A program made the translations under genes and the position numbers. A DNA stretch of 64,000 nucleotides. Source: Dromiciops gliroides. Lineage: Eukaryota > Chordata > Mammalia > Microbiotheria > Microbiotheriidae. Positions 10,076 to 22,960 of this stretch are shown piece by piece; positions within the stretch are counted from its first letter, which is position 1, and every line of letters begins with the position of its first letter. Below the pieces are notes generated by a model, which saw nothing but the letters and a program-made list of their open reading frames with translations, searched no databases and was not told the DNA's origin. The stretch covers positions 66,715,492-66,779,491 of the forward strand of contig NC_057867.1 of assembly GCF_019393635.1 (NCBI RefSeq), read 5' to 3'.

Positions 10076-11550
10076 CATCTTCTAAGTACATGATTTAAGG
10101 ATATGCTTCTGAATCAAACACACTCAGCTTTCTCTAGGATAGCAAGCTATACAAAGAAAGATCTGTTTTAATGACTTAAATAACAAATTTCCCCAATACT
10201 TCAACCATCTGATGTCAAATCAGATGTCTGACCCATTGCACAAATATTTTCTTCTTACACTACAAAGAGTCTTAGGCATTGAAGCTTTTTAATAGGCAAA
10301 TCAGTCTGTGTCTCAGAGCCCCAAGCCAGATAATGTTTATTTCTCATAAACCAGTGGGAATTCAATTAATGATGAGCTTTTTTTAAGAGTGAGGAGAGAT
10401 TCTAAACTTAAGAGGATTATTTCATAATTGAAACATTTAATACCTGACTCTTCCATCCGCTGATCATTTTAAAAATTGTTACTAGCACCAACAGAGTTGT
10501 GCCAGGCTATTTCCTTGCTGGCAATACAAATTAATCAGGGTAGTAACTAACCACTACACAGTGCATTATTATCTCAATATGATTATGAAGTACAATATAG
10601 AAACACAAAACTAGTAAAGACTGTGTACCTCTTTTTCTTATAAAGTACAAACTCCTTAATTGTGAAAGACCAACATATTCTAAGCCTAAACCATTCAATA
10701 ATTAGCTAACATCCCAATCTAGAGGAGAACTAAATATTTTTATGCCAAGGGCAAATTGTAAGCACCCAAACAAGCAGAGTCAGGAGCAAACAGAAAGGTA
10801 CACCTGCCCACTCTCAGAACAGAATAGTACATCTCTACCTTGATCTGTTGCCACTGAGACAGAAACAAAAGTGGACAACCTGTGATTTTCCATACCTGAC
10901 TAACCTACTGTGTCAGAAATAGTACAGTCTAAAAATATTTGACCTAGGCCTTTCATTTATGATCTCCCCATCTCAGTGGTTACTAAAGCAAGGAAAATTA
11001 GGTTTCTTGATGTTCTAGAATAACTTTTTGGCTAAGCCTGAATGTAACAGATAACCAAGGTGACTCATAATTCACAATGAATTAGAAGAAAAGTAAGCTA
11101 TTTTACATATTTAATAGAGATTCACAGTTTCATTTGCAAGCCTCTTTTTTGTGTTCTACCATAAGGAATGCTCATATTATTCTGTGTTTAAATTCAGAAT
11201 TAAAAAAAAATCTAATCTCACAAAAAACAGCATCAATAATAGTAATTCTCTACTAATGCCTCCCTATGGAGTTTGGGGTGATTGTGGATTCTCAAAGGCT
11301 CTACCCATGGAGCACAAGCTCTTGGCATGGCTTATAAAATTGATAGGGCTTTGAGCCAAGCTAGGCAACAGACCTGCAGGCTGCAGTCTGAGGGACAAGA
11401 ATAGCTGAGTACAGAGAAGCTCATCCTAAGATTGGCCACAGAAACTCATCAAACTGTCTATTGATGGCACAGTGGGAGGCCTTAAAGTACTTATAATTGT
11501 GTTCAATATGCATTTTGCCATATGGTGATTTCTTTGGAATTTTATATTAA
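10076..11550. other. No gene or clear repeat
   Basis: AT-rich sequence with no young SINE. Only short open frames without splice or family support. Nothing recognised. Confidence 0.5.
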
Positions 11551-11728
11551 TAAAAATAATAGCACTTTAAGGTTTGCAATGAGCTTTACAAATATCTCAT
11601 TTGATCTTTACAACAACCCTGGGAGATAGGTGCTAGGGTTAAGTGACTTGCCCAGGGTCACACAGCTAGCTAGAAAGTGTCTGAGGACTTTTTTGACTTT
11701 GGGTCCAAAGCTCTATGTACTACTCCAG
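11551..11728 (-). mobile_element. MIR SINE
   Basis: Reversed MIR: GAGCTTTACAAATATCTCATTTGATC, ACAACCCTGGGAGATAGGT, TGCCCAGGGTCACACAGC. It resembles the young SINE only in the shared tRNA-derived block. Confidence 0.75.
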
Positions 11729-11730
11729 GG

Positions 11731-11943
11731 CTCCTTAAAGTTTTTCCACTCACAACACCTTTTTGCCCCTTTATGTGACCCCCAGTTATATAGGTATATA
11801 TATATATTTTGGTCGTTCTGTAGTCAGAAACCTTTTACTGTTGCCAAATTTTTCGTGACCCCCCACATTCAGTTACGTGACCCCATCTGGAGTTGTGATG
11901 CCCTATGGAGTTGTGACCCACAGTTTAAGAAGCTTTGTCCTAT
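11731..11943. mobile_element. hAT-type non-autonomous DNA transposon
   Basis: Inverted ends AGGGCTCCTTAAAGTTTT and GTTTAAGAAGCTTTGTCCT, and repeated CGTGACCCC / TTGTGACCC text inside. Imperfect 8-base flanks (GTACTACT / ATACTAAC). Old mammal-type element. Confidence 0.65.
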
Positions 11944-12394
11944 ACTAACTGCCTCTTTATATATATTTTTATGTTTAATTTTAAATGCAAACAGAATTTC
12001 TGTGAATGTTTAAAGGATCATGAATCTAGAGCTAGAACGGACCTCAAAGGCTGTGTGTAACTCCAGCTTCTGTGTAATGTGGCATGGTAGGGGCATGTTT
12101 ACTTGTGTTCAGTCATGCCATGAAATCCCCAATTTGTAGCAAACTGTTCAGGTGTATACAGGACACAATTTGGTAAACACCATTGTTGTTTCTAATCTGT
12201 TTTTCTCAAGTGTTTTGTACTTTGAAGGTATTGGTTTGCATTACTTAAATTCTACACTATGATTTTAAGTGAGTATTTTTCCATGTAGTTTTTGTTCTAT
12301 GTGTAGTGAACTAACTTTTAAATATCAGATAAGAGACTTGATTCATCTAGTTAAGAAAGCATATGAATCTGTGTTGGTTCAAAAATAGGTGTTC

Positions 12395-12543
12395 GGGGGT
12401 GGCTAGGTGGCGAAGTGGGATAAAGCACCGGCCCTGGATTCAGGAGTTCCTGAGTTCAAATTCGGCCTCAGACACTTGACACTTAACTAGCTGTGTGACC
12501 CTGGGCAAGTCACTTAACCCCATTGCCCCGTTAAAAAAAAAAA
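12395..12543 (+). mobile_element. Short SINE, subfamily A
   Basis: Body slightly altered at box A (GGCGAAGTGGGA). Duplication AAAAATAGGTGTTC on both sides. Confidence 0.95.
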
Positions 12544-12736
12544 ATAGGTGTTCAGGATAAATTTCAGGCCCCTCACTTATGATACATCACCTAAGTTGGA
12601 CTACTAATTGAGTGGATAGATGTTGGGCAGGCTGGAGCCAGCATTTAAACTTTGGAAATCAGCAAATATTACAAATCATGGTTTGATTTATTGTTTTGTT
12701 GATTGTCTAGACTTGAAAGTATTTTTTTAAAACTTC

Positions 12737-12887
12737 TTTTTTTGGGGGGGGGGGTAGGCAATGAGGGTTAAATGACTTGCCCAGGGTCACACAGCTAGTA
12801 AGTGTCAAGTGTCTGAGGTCAGATTTGAACTCAGGTCCTCCTGAATCCAGGGCCGGTGCTTTATCCACTGCGCCCCATAGGTGCCGC
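12737..12887 (-). mobile_element. Short SINE, subfamily A, with G-run tail junction
   Basis: A T-run then 11 G precede the body. The far end is altered (GCGCCCCATAGGTGCCGC). Within the L1 insertion. Confidence 0.93.
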
Positions 12888-12945
12888 TTGACTGGAAAGT
12901 ATTTTATTTTATTTCCAATTACATGTAAAGATAGTTTTCAACATT

Positions 12946-13096
12946 TGGGTTTTGTTTTTGTTTTTGTGAGGCAACGAGGGTTAAGTGACTTGCCCAGGGT
13001 CACACAGCTAGCATCAAGTGTCTGAGGCTGGATTTGAACTCAGGTACTCCTGAATCCGGGGCCAGTGCTTTATCCACTGCGCCACCTAGTGGCCCC
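12946..13096 (-). mobile_element. Short SINE, subfamily A with TACC variant
   Basis: Splits the L1 3' UTR; duplication CAACATTTG flanks it. A few bases are missing in the AGCTAGTAAG part. Confidence 0.94.
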
Positions 13097-14333
13097 AACA
13101 TTTGTTTTTATAAGATTTTGAGTTCCAAATTTTTCTCCCTCCCCCGTCCCCAAGACAGAAAGCAATCTGATATAAGTTATATGTGTACATTAAACATATT
13201 TCTGCATTAGTCATGTTGTGAAAGAAGAATCAGAACAAAAGGGAAAAAAACTCAAAAAAAGGAAAAAAAGCCAAAAAATTTGAAACATTATGGTTCAATC
13301 TGCATCCAGATTCCATAGTTCTTTTTTCTGGATATGGAGAACATTTCTTGGATCACTGTATTGCTGAGAAAAGTTAAGTCTATCACAGTTGATCATCACA
13401 CAATGTTACTGTGTACAATGTTCTCCTGGTTCTACTCACTTCACTCAGCATCAGTCCACTTAAGTCTTTCCAGGTTCCTCTGAAATCTGCCTGCACAATA
13501 GTATTCCATTACATTCATTTACCACAACTTGTTCAGCCATTCCCCAGTTGATGAATGTCCCCTCGATTTCCAATTCTTTGCCACCATAAAGAGAGCTGCT
13601 TTATAGCATGTACATGTGGGTCCTTTCCACTTTTTTATGATCTCTTTGGGACAGTGGTATTACAGGGTCAAAGGGTATGCACAGCCCCATAGCCCTTTGG
13701 GCATGGTTCCAAATTGCTCTCCAGAATGGTTGGATCAGTTCACAACTCCACCGACAATACATTAATGTTTCAGTTTTTCCACAGCTTATCAAACATTTAT
13801 TATTTTCCTTTTTTTTCCTATTAGTCAATCTGAAAGGTGTAAGGTGGTACCACAGAGTTGTTTTAATTTGCATTTCTTTATTGATTGTCTAGATTTAAGA
13901 AATAGAGAAAATGTTAATAATATAGATTTAATTTAGAAGTGTATCCTATGCACTTTCCCCCGCAGAGAGCTGATTATTGAACATTTGCAACAAAACACTG
14001 AATACATGAATCCTGTGACATTCTATTTATGATTCCTTATGATTTGGAGATAAAAAGTTCATTTGACAGAATGCTATTTTTGCTTAACAAATATAGCAGG
14101 TATTACCTCCAAATCCCAACATTATATATAAAAATCCAAGTCTACCATTAGCTGTAAGATGTTTTATACCTGTTCTAAAACCAATAGAAACTTGGAATTT
14201 GGATAAAGGTGAACATGATGATTCGGAATGAAATTATAAAACTTAGTGTAAAAAGATAGAAAACTAGCAAGGTAGTGATCCCTTTTTTGAAGGAACTTTT
14301 CTGTCCTTAAATTCTCATTTAATAACTCTAGCA

Positions 14334-14490
14334 GGGGCAGCTAGGTGGCACAGTGGATAAAGCACCGGCCCTGGATTCAGGAGTACCTGAGTTCAAATCC
14401 GGCCTCAGACACTTGATACTTACTAGCTGTGTGACCCTGGGCAAGTCACTTAACCCCAATTGCCCTGCAAAAAATAAAAAAATAAAAAAA
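14334..14490 (+). mobile_element. Short SINE, mosaic
   Basis: A-type start with AGTACC and CCAATTGCCCTGC. Duplication AATAACTCTAGCA on both sides. Confidence 0.95.
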
Positions 14491-14561
14491 ATAACTCTAG
14501 CAGCTTGAATTATTAAACTCAAGTGACCATACTATGATTTTAAGTTCTAAAAATTAAGCTT

Positions 14562-14648
14562 TCAAATCCAGCCTGAGACACTTGATACTTACTAGCTGTG
14601 TGACCCTGGGCAAGTCACTTAACCCTCATTGCCCCACCAAAAAAAAAG
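14562..14648 (+). mobile_element. 5'-truncated short SINE, subfamily A
   Basis: Starts inside box B (TTCAAATCC) and runs to CATTGCCCCACC and an A tail. AAAAATTAAGCT occurs before it and again 11 bases after the tail. Confidence 0.93.
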
Positions 14649-14963
14649 TCCATTTAGTAAAAATTAAGCTGAACTGTTAGCTTCCTGACTAAAGGAATTA
14701 ACTCTCTTGCCAGAAATCACTAAAATATATTCAAAACATGAAACATCTCTTAAAGAGCACTGAGTATAAAACATAATCATTGAACAATAAAAAAGGAAAA
14801 AAATAATCATAAAGGGATTGCTTTATTTTTTTTCTTGAGGATTACAATTTGGCCATACCAAATACCACTGCTTAGTGGGCTGGCAGAGATTTAAAAAAAC
14901 AACACCAACAAAATACTACTACATTAAAACAAAAGCACTGACTTCAAAACAAAGAACCAATTC

Positions 14964-15114
14964 TTTTTTTTTTTTTGGTGGGGCAATGAGGGTTAAGTGA
15001 CTTGCCCAGGGTCACACACAGCTAGTAAGTGTTAAGTGTCTGAGGTCAGATTTGAACTCAGGTCCTCCTGACTCCAGGGCCAGTGCTCTATCTACTGCGC
15101 CACCTAGCTGCCCC
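14964..15114 (-). mobile_element. Short SINE, mosaic A/B
   Basis: A-type GGGGCAATGAGGG end with B-type GTTAAGTG and GACTCCAGG; an extra CA in the box region (TCACACACAGC). Confidence 0.94.
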
Positions 15115-15540
15115 TCCTGTATTTAATTTTATTAAGTAATGTCACTTCTTGAATAAAAACTGAGATAAAAGATACCAAAGACAATGAACAAAATTTTTGT
15201 CGACCTTGATTTAAAATAGTTCTACTAAGTTATCGTCTCATAGCAGATATTTATTTTAAAGTCTATCAGTTAACCAACTGAATATACTTTTATTCTTCCT
15301 TCCCTCAAAACATTATGTTCAACCGCTAAAGGTTTTTGCAGTTAGCCATCAGTAATATTTTTGTAGGGACATCCATTATTTGTGTAAAAAAGGTAGACTT
15401 TAAAAGGTAACTTTGCAGCATGCAAATTCACGTGTGAACTAAAGTGGTTTATGTTATAAGAAGTTCTCCTTATTAAGATGTTTTTATTGGAGAATTACCC
15501 ACTATTCTCTGCAGAATATCACCAAGTAATGTGCTATCTT
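15115..15540. other. No feature recognised
   Basis: AT-rich spacer without repeat or coding evidence. Confidence 0.4.
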
Positions 15541-15556
15541 GTCAGTATATCTTCTT

Positions 15557-15722
15557 TTTTTTCTTTCTTTTTCTTTTTTTTTTTTTAGTGAGGCAATTGG
15601 GGTTAAGTGACTTGCCCAGGGTCACACAGCTAGTAAGTGTTAAATGTCTGAGGCCGGATTTGAACTCAGGTACTCCTGACTCCAGGGCCGGTGCTCTATC
15701 CACTGCGCCATCTAGCTGCCCC
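15557..15722 (-). mobile_element. Short SINE, subfamily B
   Basis: Near-consensus B; tail of T/C blocks. Perfect duplication GTCAGTATATCTTCTT. Confidence 0.96.
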
Positions 15723-16390
15723 GTCAGTATATCTTCTTAAAGCCTAGCTGTGCATGTAGTTTAAGTTCAAAAGGAAAATGGAACTTTAAAATGGAACTTT
15801 ATGAGGCCTTCTTGTGTAAACTTTTAAAAAATAACATAAAACAACCAGTTTGTTTTAATTTTTTTTTAAAGAGAAAAGGTTTTCAAGTTTTAAAAAGAGA
15901 AGTTTTGAGCAGATTTTCTTTATCTCACTGACCTAAGAAGGATATGAGAAACTACTTGGAGAAATGCCTATAAGCGATTTGAAGTTGATAATATTCTATC
16001 AAGTTAACGACATTTACAAAATGGAAACTATAGTAATTGTTTTGCAGCATGGAATTATTTGAAATTCTGTCCTTGAAGGACCATTAGAAGGGTGTGTTCC
16101 AAACTCGGGTATATGCAGTCATAATATCATCATGTTTACAATTTCCATATTTTAGGAGAATCTCATGGGCCACAAAAGAAAGGAATGAAAATGAAAGACT
16201 GTCACCATAAATCTCTGGAACCAAGCTCACTGAAAGCAGTGGGCCCTGTAATTTGAGGTGTTGGCAGCTGATTGCCCTTGGGAAAAGTGAGATTTGATTA
16301 ATACCATTTGTGATTGTAATTCCAGATTTGATTGAGTTTGTCTTAAAACTAAATTATAAGATAGTCTCATTTAAAATGAGATGTGTTCAG

Positions 16391-16541
16391 GAGGCAGCTA
16401 GGTGGTACAGTGGATAAAGCACAAGCCCTGGATTCAAGAGAACCTGAGTTCAAATCGGGCCTTAGATACTTGACACTAGCTGTTTGACCCAGGGCAAGTT
16501 ACTTAACCCTCATTGCCCTGTAAAACTAACTAACTAAATAG
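16391..16541 (+). mobile_element. Short SINE, subfamily A, diverged
   Basis: Several changes (GATACTTGACACTAGCTGTTTG), tail (AACT)n. Duplication GAGATGTGTTC. Confidence 0.93.
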
Positions 16542-16905
16542 AGATGTGTTCTATTTGGCTAATTATGATGTTTGTGCCTCAATAGGTAGATCACATACTT
16601 TTTAAAAGTTCTATTGTATTTTAATTTATGTTGTTTTTTATTTTGTAAATTTTAAAAATTTATTTTAGACTTAAATACAAAATGAGAAAAGAAAAAAAGT
16701 TGCCATGTACACAACAGAACACAGGAGAGGATTCAATATAAAACAATAAATTTCCAAATAGAATATCCAAGTATAGTAAATACTAGGCACTGTTTTCAAA
16801 TATGCCCAGCCTTTCTTTGCTTCCTCATTGGTTTTCTTTTATTCTCTATGTACTTTTTACTTTATTTTTTTCCTCTCCTTCCCCACCCTAAAGAAGGCTT
16901 CAATT
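16542..16905. other. AT-rich stretch, possible old LINE tail
   Basis: TTTTATTTTGTAAATTTTAAAAATTTATTTTAGACTT and AATACAAAATGAGAAAAGAAAA suggest a worn LINE 3' end in reverse, but I cannot place it in a family. Confidence 0.3.
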
Positions 16906-16908
<3 letters not shown>

Positions 16909-16948
<40 letters not shown>

Positions 16949-16985
16949 TATATACATATACACATCTACATAAATATCTATAAAC
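16909..16985. repeat. (TG)n then (TA)n-rich microsatellite
   Basis: About 15 TG units, then TATATGTATATATACATATACACATC. Confidence 0.85.
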
Positions 16986-17404
16986 ATATACATATAGACA
17001 CATCGCACATAGATGTGAGATCGTCCTATGCATATTTTCACTCATCATCTGTTTCTCTGTAGGTGAATAGCATCTTCCTTCACAAGTCCAAGTCTTTCCA
17101 TATTTTTCTAAGTCAATTAGCTCATCATCTCCTATATAACAGCAGTATTCCGATAGATCACATCTGAATGCAAAATATACTTGATATTTGGCATTAGGGA
17201 AATATGCTTAGAAACTTCATCCGTGAGAATTAAAGGTATAATTACTTTATACTGGTCTTCGAATGCAATTAGTATAGAATGGCAAATGGATAGATGGGCG
17301 AAGTGATATTCTATGGAAGATGATTCAGAAATGCATTCAAATGAATCGATGTTACTGGACTGTCAGATAAGTTTTTTATATTTTAAAATTCAATAATATT
17401 GTTT

Positions 17405-18316
17405 GAATTCTAATTTTTCTTTGAAAAAATGTAATAAACATTTTTATTTATAGTTTTGGGTTCCAATTTTTAGCCCTCCTTCCCTCCCTCCCTCCCTCCC
17501 CTGTACGGGTTATACATGTTTGATTATGCAAAGTATTACCATATTTGTAATTTTGTATAAGAAAACTTTATGAAAAGAAAAAATGAAAGGAAGTGAAAAT
17601 AGCATGCTTCAGTCTGTTCCATCAATATCAGTTCTTTCTTTAGAGGTGGATGGTACGTGTCAATAGTCCTTTGGGATCGTTTTGAGATCATTGTGCTGTT
17701 GAGAAAAGTCATGTCATTCACAGTTCTTCATCAAACAATATTGTTATCTCTGTGCACAATGTTCATGTGGTTCTGCTCACTTCACTATACATAATTTTAT
17801 AGATGTCTTTCTAGGCCTTTCTGAAGTCATCCTGTTTTTCATTTCTTATAGCACAATAATATTCCATCACCATCATATACCACAGTTTGTTTAGCCATTC
17901 CCCAATTGATGGGCATTCCTTTGATTTCCAATTCTTAGCCACCACAAAAAGAGCTGCTATAAATGTTTTTGTACAGATAGATCTTTTTTTCTTTTTGGGG
18001 ATGTCTTTGGGATATAAACCTAGCAGTGGTATTGCTGGATCAAAGGGTATGCACAGTTCTATAAGCCTTTGGATCTTTTCACAACTCCACCAGCAGTGGA
18101 TTAGCATCTCAGCTTTCCCACATCCCCTCCAACATCCAATATTTTCTGTTTTTGTTGTATTTGTCACTCTGATAGGTGTGAGGTGATACCTCAGAGATGT
18201 TTTAATTTGCAATTCTCTGATCAATAGTGATCTAGAGCATTTTTTCATATGATTATAGATAGCTTTCATTTCTTTGTCTGCTCTAATTTTTCCTATATTG
18301 TGATTTTGAGAAATCA
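17405..18316 (-). mobile_element. 5'-truncated LINE-1, ORF2 end and 3' UTR
   Basis: The minus strand encodes the L1 ORF2 carboxy end in one long open frame (17811-18317): KEMKAIYNHMKKCSRSLLI, GCWRGCGKAEMLIHCWWS, then LCIPFDPAIPLLGLYP and MEYYCAIRNEK. A short piece is missing after CEKIQRL. The 3' UTR with a CCCTCC-repeat tract follows. It belongs to a different, older L1 group than the 12.7 kb copy. Confidence 0.8.
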
Positions 18317-18319
18317 TTA

Positions 18320-19865
18320 TATAAGAAATGCTGTGAATTTGAAAAATGATACCTAGAGAGTGATGTAAATGTATACTAGGAAATTAACTTCTTTTTTAAT
18401 CTGGATACTGTTAGATTATGAGTTGAGCTATTAAATATAATGTAGTGATGATGTTTCAAAACTTAAGTATTTAATTGAATATATTTTGCTTTAAAATGGA
18501 TAATAATACTTAGTGTTTGGGGAAAGTATCAAAATTTTTCTGTAAATTTCTTTGAGGGATTGCTAGATTTTCAGACTTCTGGATCTTCAGCCTTAGCAAG
18601 GTCATAAAATCTTATCAACTCTTTGGGAGAAGTTGCTAAAGGAATATTGTGAAGTTCTAAAATACTGAAGTGCTCTAATGAGAAACTAGGACCTCTTACA
18701 GCTGAAGTAAGAGGGCTTACAAGTTTATTTTATGAAGAATGATTTTTTTATCTGATAGATTTTTGGGTATTGCTTATAAAAATTATAAAATTATACCTGA
18801 ACTATGTAATGAAGTTATATCTTTAAGCCAGCTTAGTCTCAACAGACTCCAGATTTAGGGGCTAATATGTCATTCCTTAAGATATAGTTATCTGTCAACA
18901 TGGAAGCTTATGGTGATCAGTGTTCTGGGTTTTGCATTAACTATCATGCATTCACTATATGCATAAAATTCCAGAATGTGAATATTGTCTTAATTTCTAA
19001 TTGCTTTCTGCTTCAGGATGAATTTAAACTAAAAAGGATAAACAACATAAGGCCTTCTTTGTACGGGATCATTGTCAATTAACCTATTTCAACAATATGA
19101 GAAAAATAATGACCATATCTGGCCACAAGCTGTGCTTAGTGGAGCTTGCTATTAGACATAAGCACTCTTGGGACTATGTTTTGATACTGTTCTCACTTTT
19201 GATTTCAGGTATGCTTGTCTGAATTATCATTTAGTCAATAATCCACCATTCAAGGAAAATGCCATGTGCCATTCAACCGAGTATGATTTGAGAACTGCTC
19301 CAGGTGGATGTTTGTGCCTGGGAAGGTTGACAGTATGACTTTGTGTAGGCAAAAGTAGGAGCCTCTTGACTCACTTTCCTCATTGTGCTATTTCCTTTCT
19401 GAAAAGGAAGTTTTTTCACCTGGTTAATCCTGAGTCTGGCTATGATACCCTGTGAATAATATGGAACATTACTGCATGCCTGACTCTCTTTCAAAATCAA
19501 GGTTAACTGTGACCTTTACCTGGAATCAAACAAAGCAAAGGAACCTTTATCCTATTATGCTTATGTCAGGATGATCTGTGCCCTTGAAGGGACAGTCTTG
19601 ATTTTGTTATAACCATATCCCTCCTTGCTTTCATAGCAAACTTGGAAAACCAGGGCAGAAGAACTGTGAAAGGGAGCTTTTTTTTTTTTTTAAATGATGG
19701 ATCTTCCTGTTGCATACAAAAACATCTCTGAGTTACTATGATAGGATGCAAGCATGAAAGACCTTAATGTTTTACATTTGACTCTTCTGAATTTGTAGTT
19801 ACTATTTGTTTCAATTTCCCAACCTAAGCAACTAGTTAAATAAATCCTAAGCCTCGCCATATATC
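18320..19865. other. No gene or clear repeat
   Basis: AT-rich sequence, no young SINE, no recognisable exon. Short open frames lack support. Confidence 0.45.
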
Positions 19866-19867
19866 CA

Positions 19868-20060
19868 TCTTTCTTTCTTTCTTTCTTTCTTCCTTCCTTC
19901 CTTCCTTCCTTCCTTTCTTTTTTGGTGGTGCAGTGAGGGTTAAATTACTTGCCCAGGGTCACACAGCTAGTAAGTGTCAAGTGTTTGAGGCCACATTTGA
20001 ACTCAGGTCCTCCTGAATCCAGGGCCGGTGCTTTATTTACTGCACCACCTAGCTGCCCCC
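19868..20060 (-). mobile_element. Short SINE, subfamily A, with (TTTC)n(TTCC)n tail
   Basis: The tail became a microsatellite of TTTC then TTCC units (19868-19922). Duplication CCATCTAT / CCATCTTT. Confidence 0.94.
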
Positions 20061-20129
20061 CATCTATCTGCTTAATGATTATTGCACTTACATGCAACAT
20101 CAGGTTGGCACAGTGCCACCTCTTTTCTA

Positions 20130-20425
20130 GATAAATGGAAGACTATATACATATTTGTGTATATATTATATATACAAATAGATATATAGATACATACACA
20201 TTTCTATGGAAAGATACATATACATATATATTTTCAAATGGGGGATAGTTTCAAAGATGTGATGTAATGAGATGTAAAAGTTTTAAGTTTCAAATTTTAT
20301 GTTTTAATGGAGTAGTAAACTTTACTTTGAGAAAAACAACAAGATTAGACTGTTTTCTCTAAGAACTATGATATATATATATGTGTGTGTATGTATATGT
20401 TTCTATGTGTGTGTATATATGTATG
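20130..20425. repeat. AT/GT-rich simple repeats
   Basis: Two tracts of TATATA/TACATA and TGTGTGTATATG type, separated by about 120 bases. Confidence 0.6.
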
Positions 20426-20710
20426 GTTCCCAGATATTTCTATTAAGAACAATGGAAAAAGCACACACGAACATAATGTTCCTGGATGATATATTTTTAT
20501 GACATATATTTTTTAAATTTCTTTTGATTTGACAGTAATTTAGAACAATACTGAAAAAGTAGAACAAAGTACTGAATACCCCTCAGATTCAATTGAATAT
20601 ACACAGATGACTTTAAAATTTTTTTTAAATGTCTGGGATATTACAGGCTTTGATTATGTTTTAGTAATAAGTTCTCAAAATTGGATTAAGAATTTTACAT
20701 GTAACAAAAG

Positions 20711-20834
20711 GGGTGGGCAGCTAGGTGGTGCAGTAGGACCGGAGTTCAAATCCAGACTCAGACACTTGACACTTACTAGCTGTGTGACCCTGGGCAAGTC
20801 ATTTAACCCTCATTGCCCCACAAAAAACCTAAAT
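20711..20834 (+). mobile_element. Short SINE, subfamily A, internally deleted
   Basis: Lacks the stretch between CAGT and GGACC (about 30 bases). Duplication AAGAATTTTACATGTAA shows it inserted as a unit. Confidence 0.93.
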
Positions 20835-21062
20835 AAACAAAAAAGAATTTTACATGTAAAATTGCATTAATATTTTAAGAAATTTTAAAATCATGGATTT
20901 TTTTCCTATTTTGAAGTCTTTCTCTGATATCAAGAGACAGAAGGACTCATTTTACAAATCAGGTCCTCATGGATTCTTTTTTAAGATTCTTCCTTCATCC
21001 TATAGATAGAATTATCCATATCAAGTACAGGGTTCAAGTAAAGATTGAAAGAATTAATATTA

Positions 21063-22110
21063 TCTTCCCCAATTGAGAAATGGTAAAGGATATTAACAGA
21101 TGAATTTCAGATGAAGAAATTAAAGCTATATATAGTCATATGAAAAAATGTTCTAAACCATGACTGATTAGAGAAATGCAAATTAAAACAACTCAGAGGT
21201 ACTACCTCACACCTAACAGATTGACTAATATGACAGAAAAGGAAAATGATAAGTGTTGGAGAAGATGTGGGAAAATTGGAACACTAATGCATTGTTGATA
21301 GAATTGTGAACTGATCCAACCATTCCGGAGAGCAATTTGGAACTATGCCCACTTTAGGCTAGAAAAATGTGCATACCATGTGACCCAGCAATACTACTGC
21401 TAGGTCTGTATCCCAAAGAGATCATAAAAAAGGAAAAGGACCCAAAAGTACAAAAACATTTATAGCTTTTTTTGTTGTAGCAAATAATTGGAAATTGAGG
21501 GGATGCCCATCAGTTGGGGAATGGCTGAACAAGTTGTGGTATATGAATGTGATGAAATACTATTGTGCTATAAGAAATGATGAGCAGGCAGATTTCAGAA
21601 AAATCTGGAAAGATTTACATAAACTTATGCTTAGTGGAGTGGGCAAAACCTGAAGAACATTATACACATTTAACAGCAATTGTGTGATGATTAACTGTGA
21701 TAGACTTTGCTCTTCTCATCAATACAATGATTCAAGACAATTCCAAAAGACTCATGATGGAAAATGTTCTCGACATCCAGAAAAAGAACTATAGACTCTG
21801 TGATATCTTTTTTTTTGGGGGGGGGAGGCAATTGGGGTTAAGTGACTTGCCCAGGGTCACATAGCTAGTGTCAACTGTCTGAGGCCGGATTTGAACTCAG
21901 GTCCTCCTGAATCCAGGGCTGGTGCTCTATCCACTGTGTCACCTAGCTGCCCCAGAACTATAGAGTCTGAATGCAGATTAAAAGATACTATTTTCACTTT
22001 TTTTGTTTTTTCTTTCTTGTGGTTTTTCCCTTTTGTTCTGATTATTCTTTCACAGTATGACTAATGTGGAAATATGTTTAACATGATTGCATGTGTATAA
22101 AAAGAATTTA
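21063..22110 (+). mobile_element. 5'-truncated LINE-1, ORF2 end and 3' UTR
   Basis: Plus-strand L1: ATGAAAAAATGTTCTAAACCATGACTG, GCAAATTAAAACAACTC, GGAAGATGTGGGAAA-type text, and GGGGAATGGCTGAACAAGTTGTGG, then the 3' UTR. No open frame remains. Interrupted by a SINE at 21803-21953. Confidence 0.82.
21803..21953 (-). mobile_element. Short SINE, mosaic, with G-run
   Basis: T-run plus 10 G at the tail junction; B-type AATTGGGG with A-type ATCCAGGG. Duplication AGAACTATAGACTCTG (one mismatch). Confidence 0.94.
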
Positions 22111-22159
22111 TATTATGCTATTATATTAATAACTAATTATTGTGATCCACCCCTTTTCC

Positions 22160-22960
22160 TTCTATTTTCTGTAAAGGCACAACTCCTCTTAAGATCAGTC
22201 AGTTTCTGAAGGGCATGGCTGATTGAGGAGATTTCTTCTAGCCCTAAAGGAACGTGCTTGTCAATTTGGGGTGGGGCCCCACCCAACTAGGAGACCCAAT
22301 TTCTATTTAGAGTATTAAAAAAATCCACTCTGGGTGAGCCCTTATCCCAAAGGAAGGAACTCCTGTCCTTAATCCCCTCCACTAGAGTTTAGTGTGGGGG
22401 GCAGCTAGGTGGCGCAGTGGATAAAGCACTGGCCCTGGATTCAGGAGTTCCTGAGTTCAAATCCGGCCTCAGACACTTGACACTTACTAGCTGTGTGACC
22501 CTGGGCAAGTCACTTAACCCTCATTGCCCTGGAAAAAAAAAAAAAAGAGTTTAGTGTGACTCAGCTCATGACGGAGAAAACTAGCACGAGAGATATGGAT
22601 GGAGATGGATTCCAGGGTCCAGATTGCCAGAAGTTTATTAGTCTCATGATCAAGCTATATTCTCAGGAGGAGGAACTGAAAACTTTCAGCCTACATCCTC
22701 ATTAAATGTCCACCAATCAAGGTTTTTCACTTGTTAAGAGAATTCCTTTTCAGAAGGTACCTAAGGTGTCTCAAGGTCTCCCTTGGCATCTTTGGTTAAG
22801 AGAGAAACCACTGACTATAAATTTCTTGATTGCCAGCTAGCTGAATTAATAAATTGATTATTAATTGTCCAGAAACTGCATCTCAGGCTTTTTCACTTGT
22901 CTCAAGATATAAAGGTAAGTGGTATGTAAAACTGAAATTCTCTCAATTGTCAGGTGAATT
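22160..22960. other. Unclassified block, possibly LTR-like
   Basis: Late AATTAATAAATTGATTATTAATTG and C-rich text give a weak resemblance to the 2218-3491 block. No clear ends. It holds a SINE at 22396-22546. Confidence 0.22.
22396..22546 (+). mobile_element. Short SINE, subfamily A
   Basis: Near-consensus copy (GGCGCAGTGGATAAAGC). Duplication AGAGTTTAGTGT. Confidence 0.96.

Larger units (their letters stand above)
12714..13880 (-). mobile_element. 5'-truncated LINE-1, ORF2 end and 3' UTR
   Basis: The minus strand reads the L1 ORF2 tail (IKTTLWYHLTPFRLTNRKK, then RWSCELIQPFWRAIW, LCIPFDPVIPLS) with stops, then the marsupial L1 3' UTR ending in A-rich sequence near 12890. Direct repeats TTGATTGTCTAGA at about 12699 and 13882 bracket the insertion. 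SINEs sit inside at 12737-12887 and 12946-13096. Confidence 0.8.

Noticed and set aside
17811-18317. 168-codon minus-strand protein-like frame
   Set aside because: Not a host gene; it is the L1 ORF2 carboxy end in a truncated LINE-1 copy.
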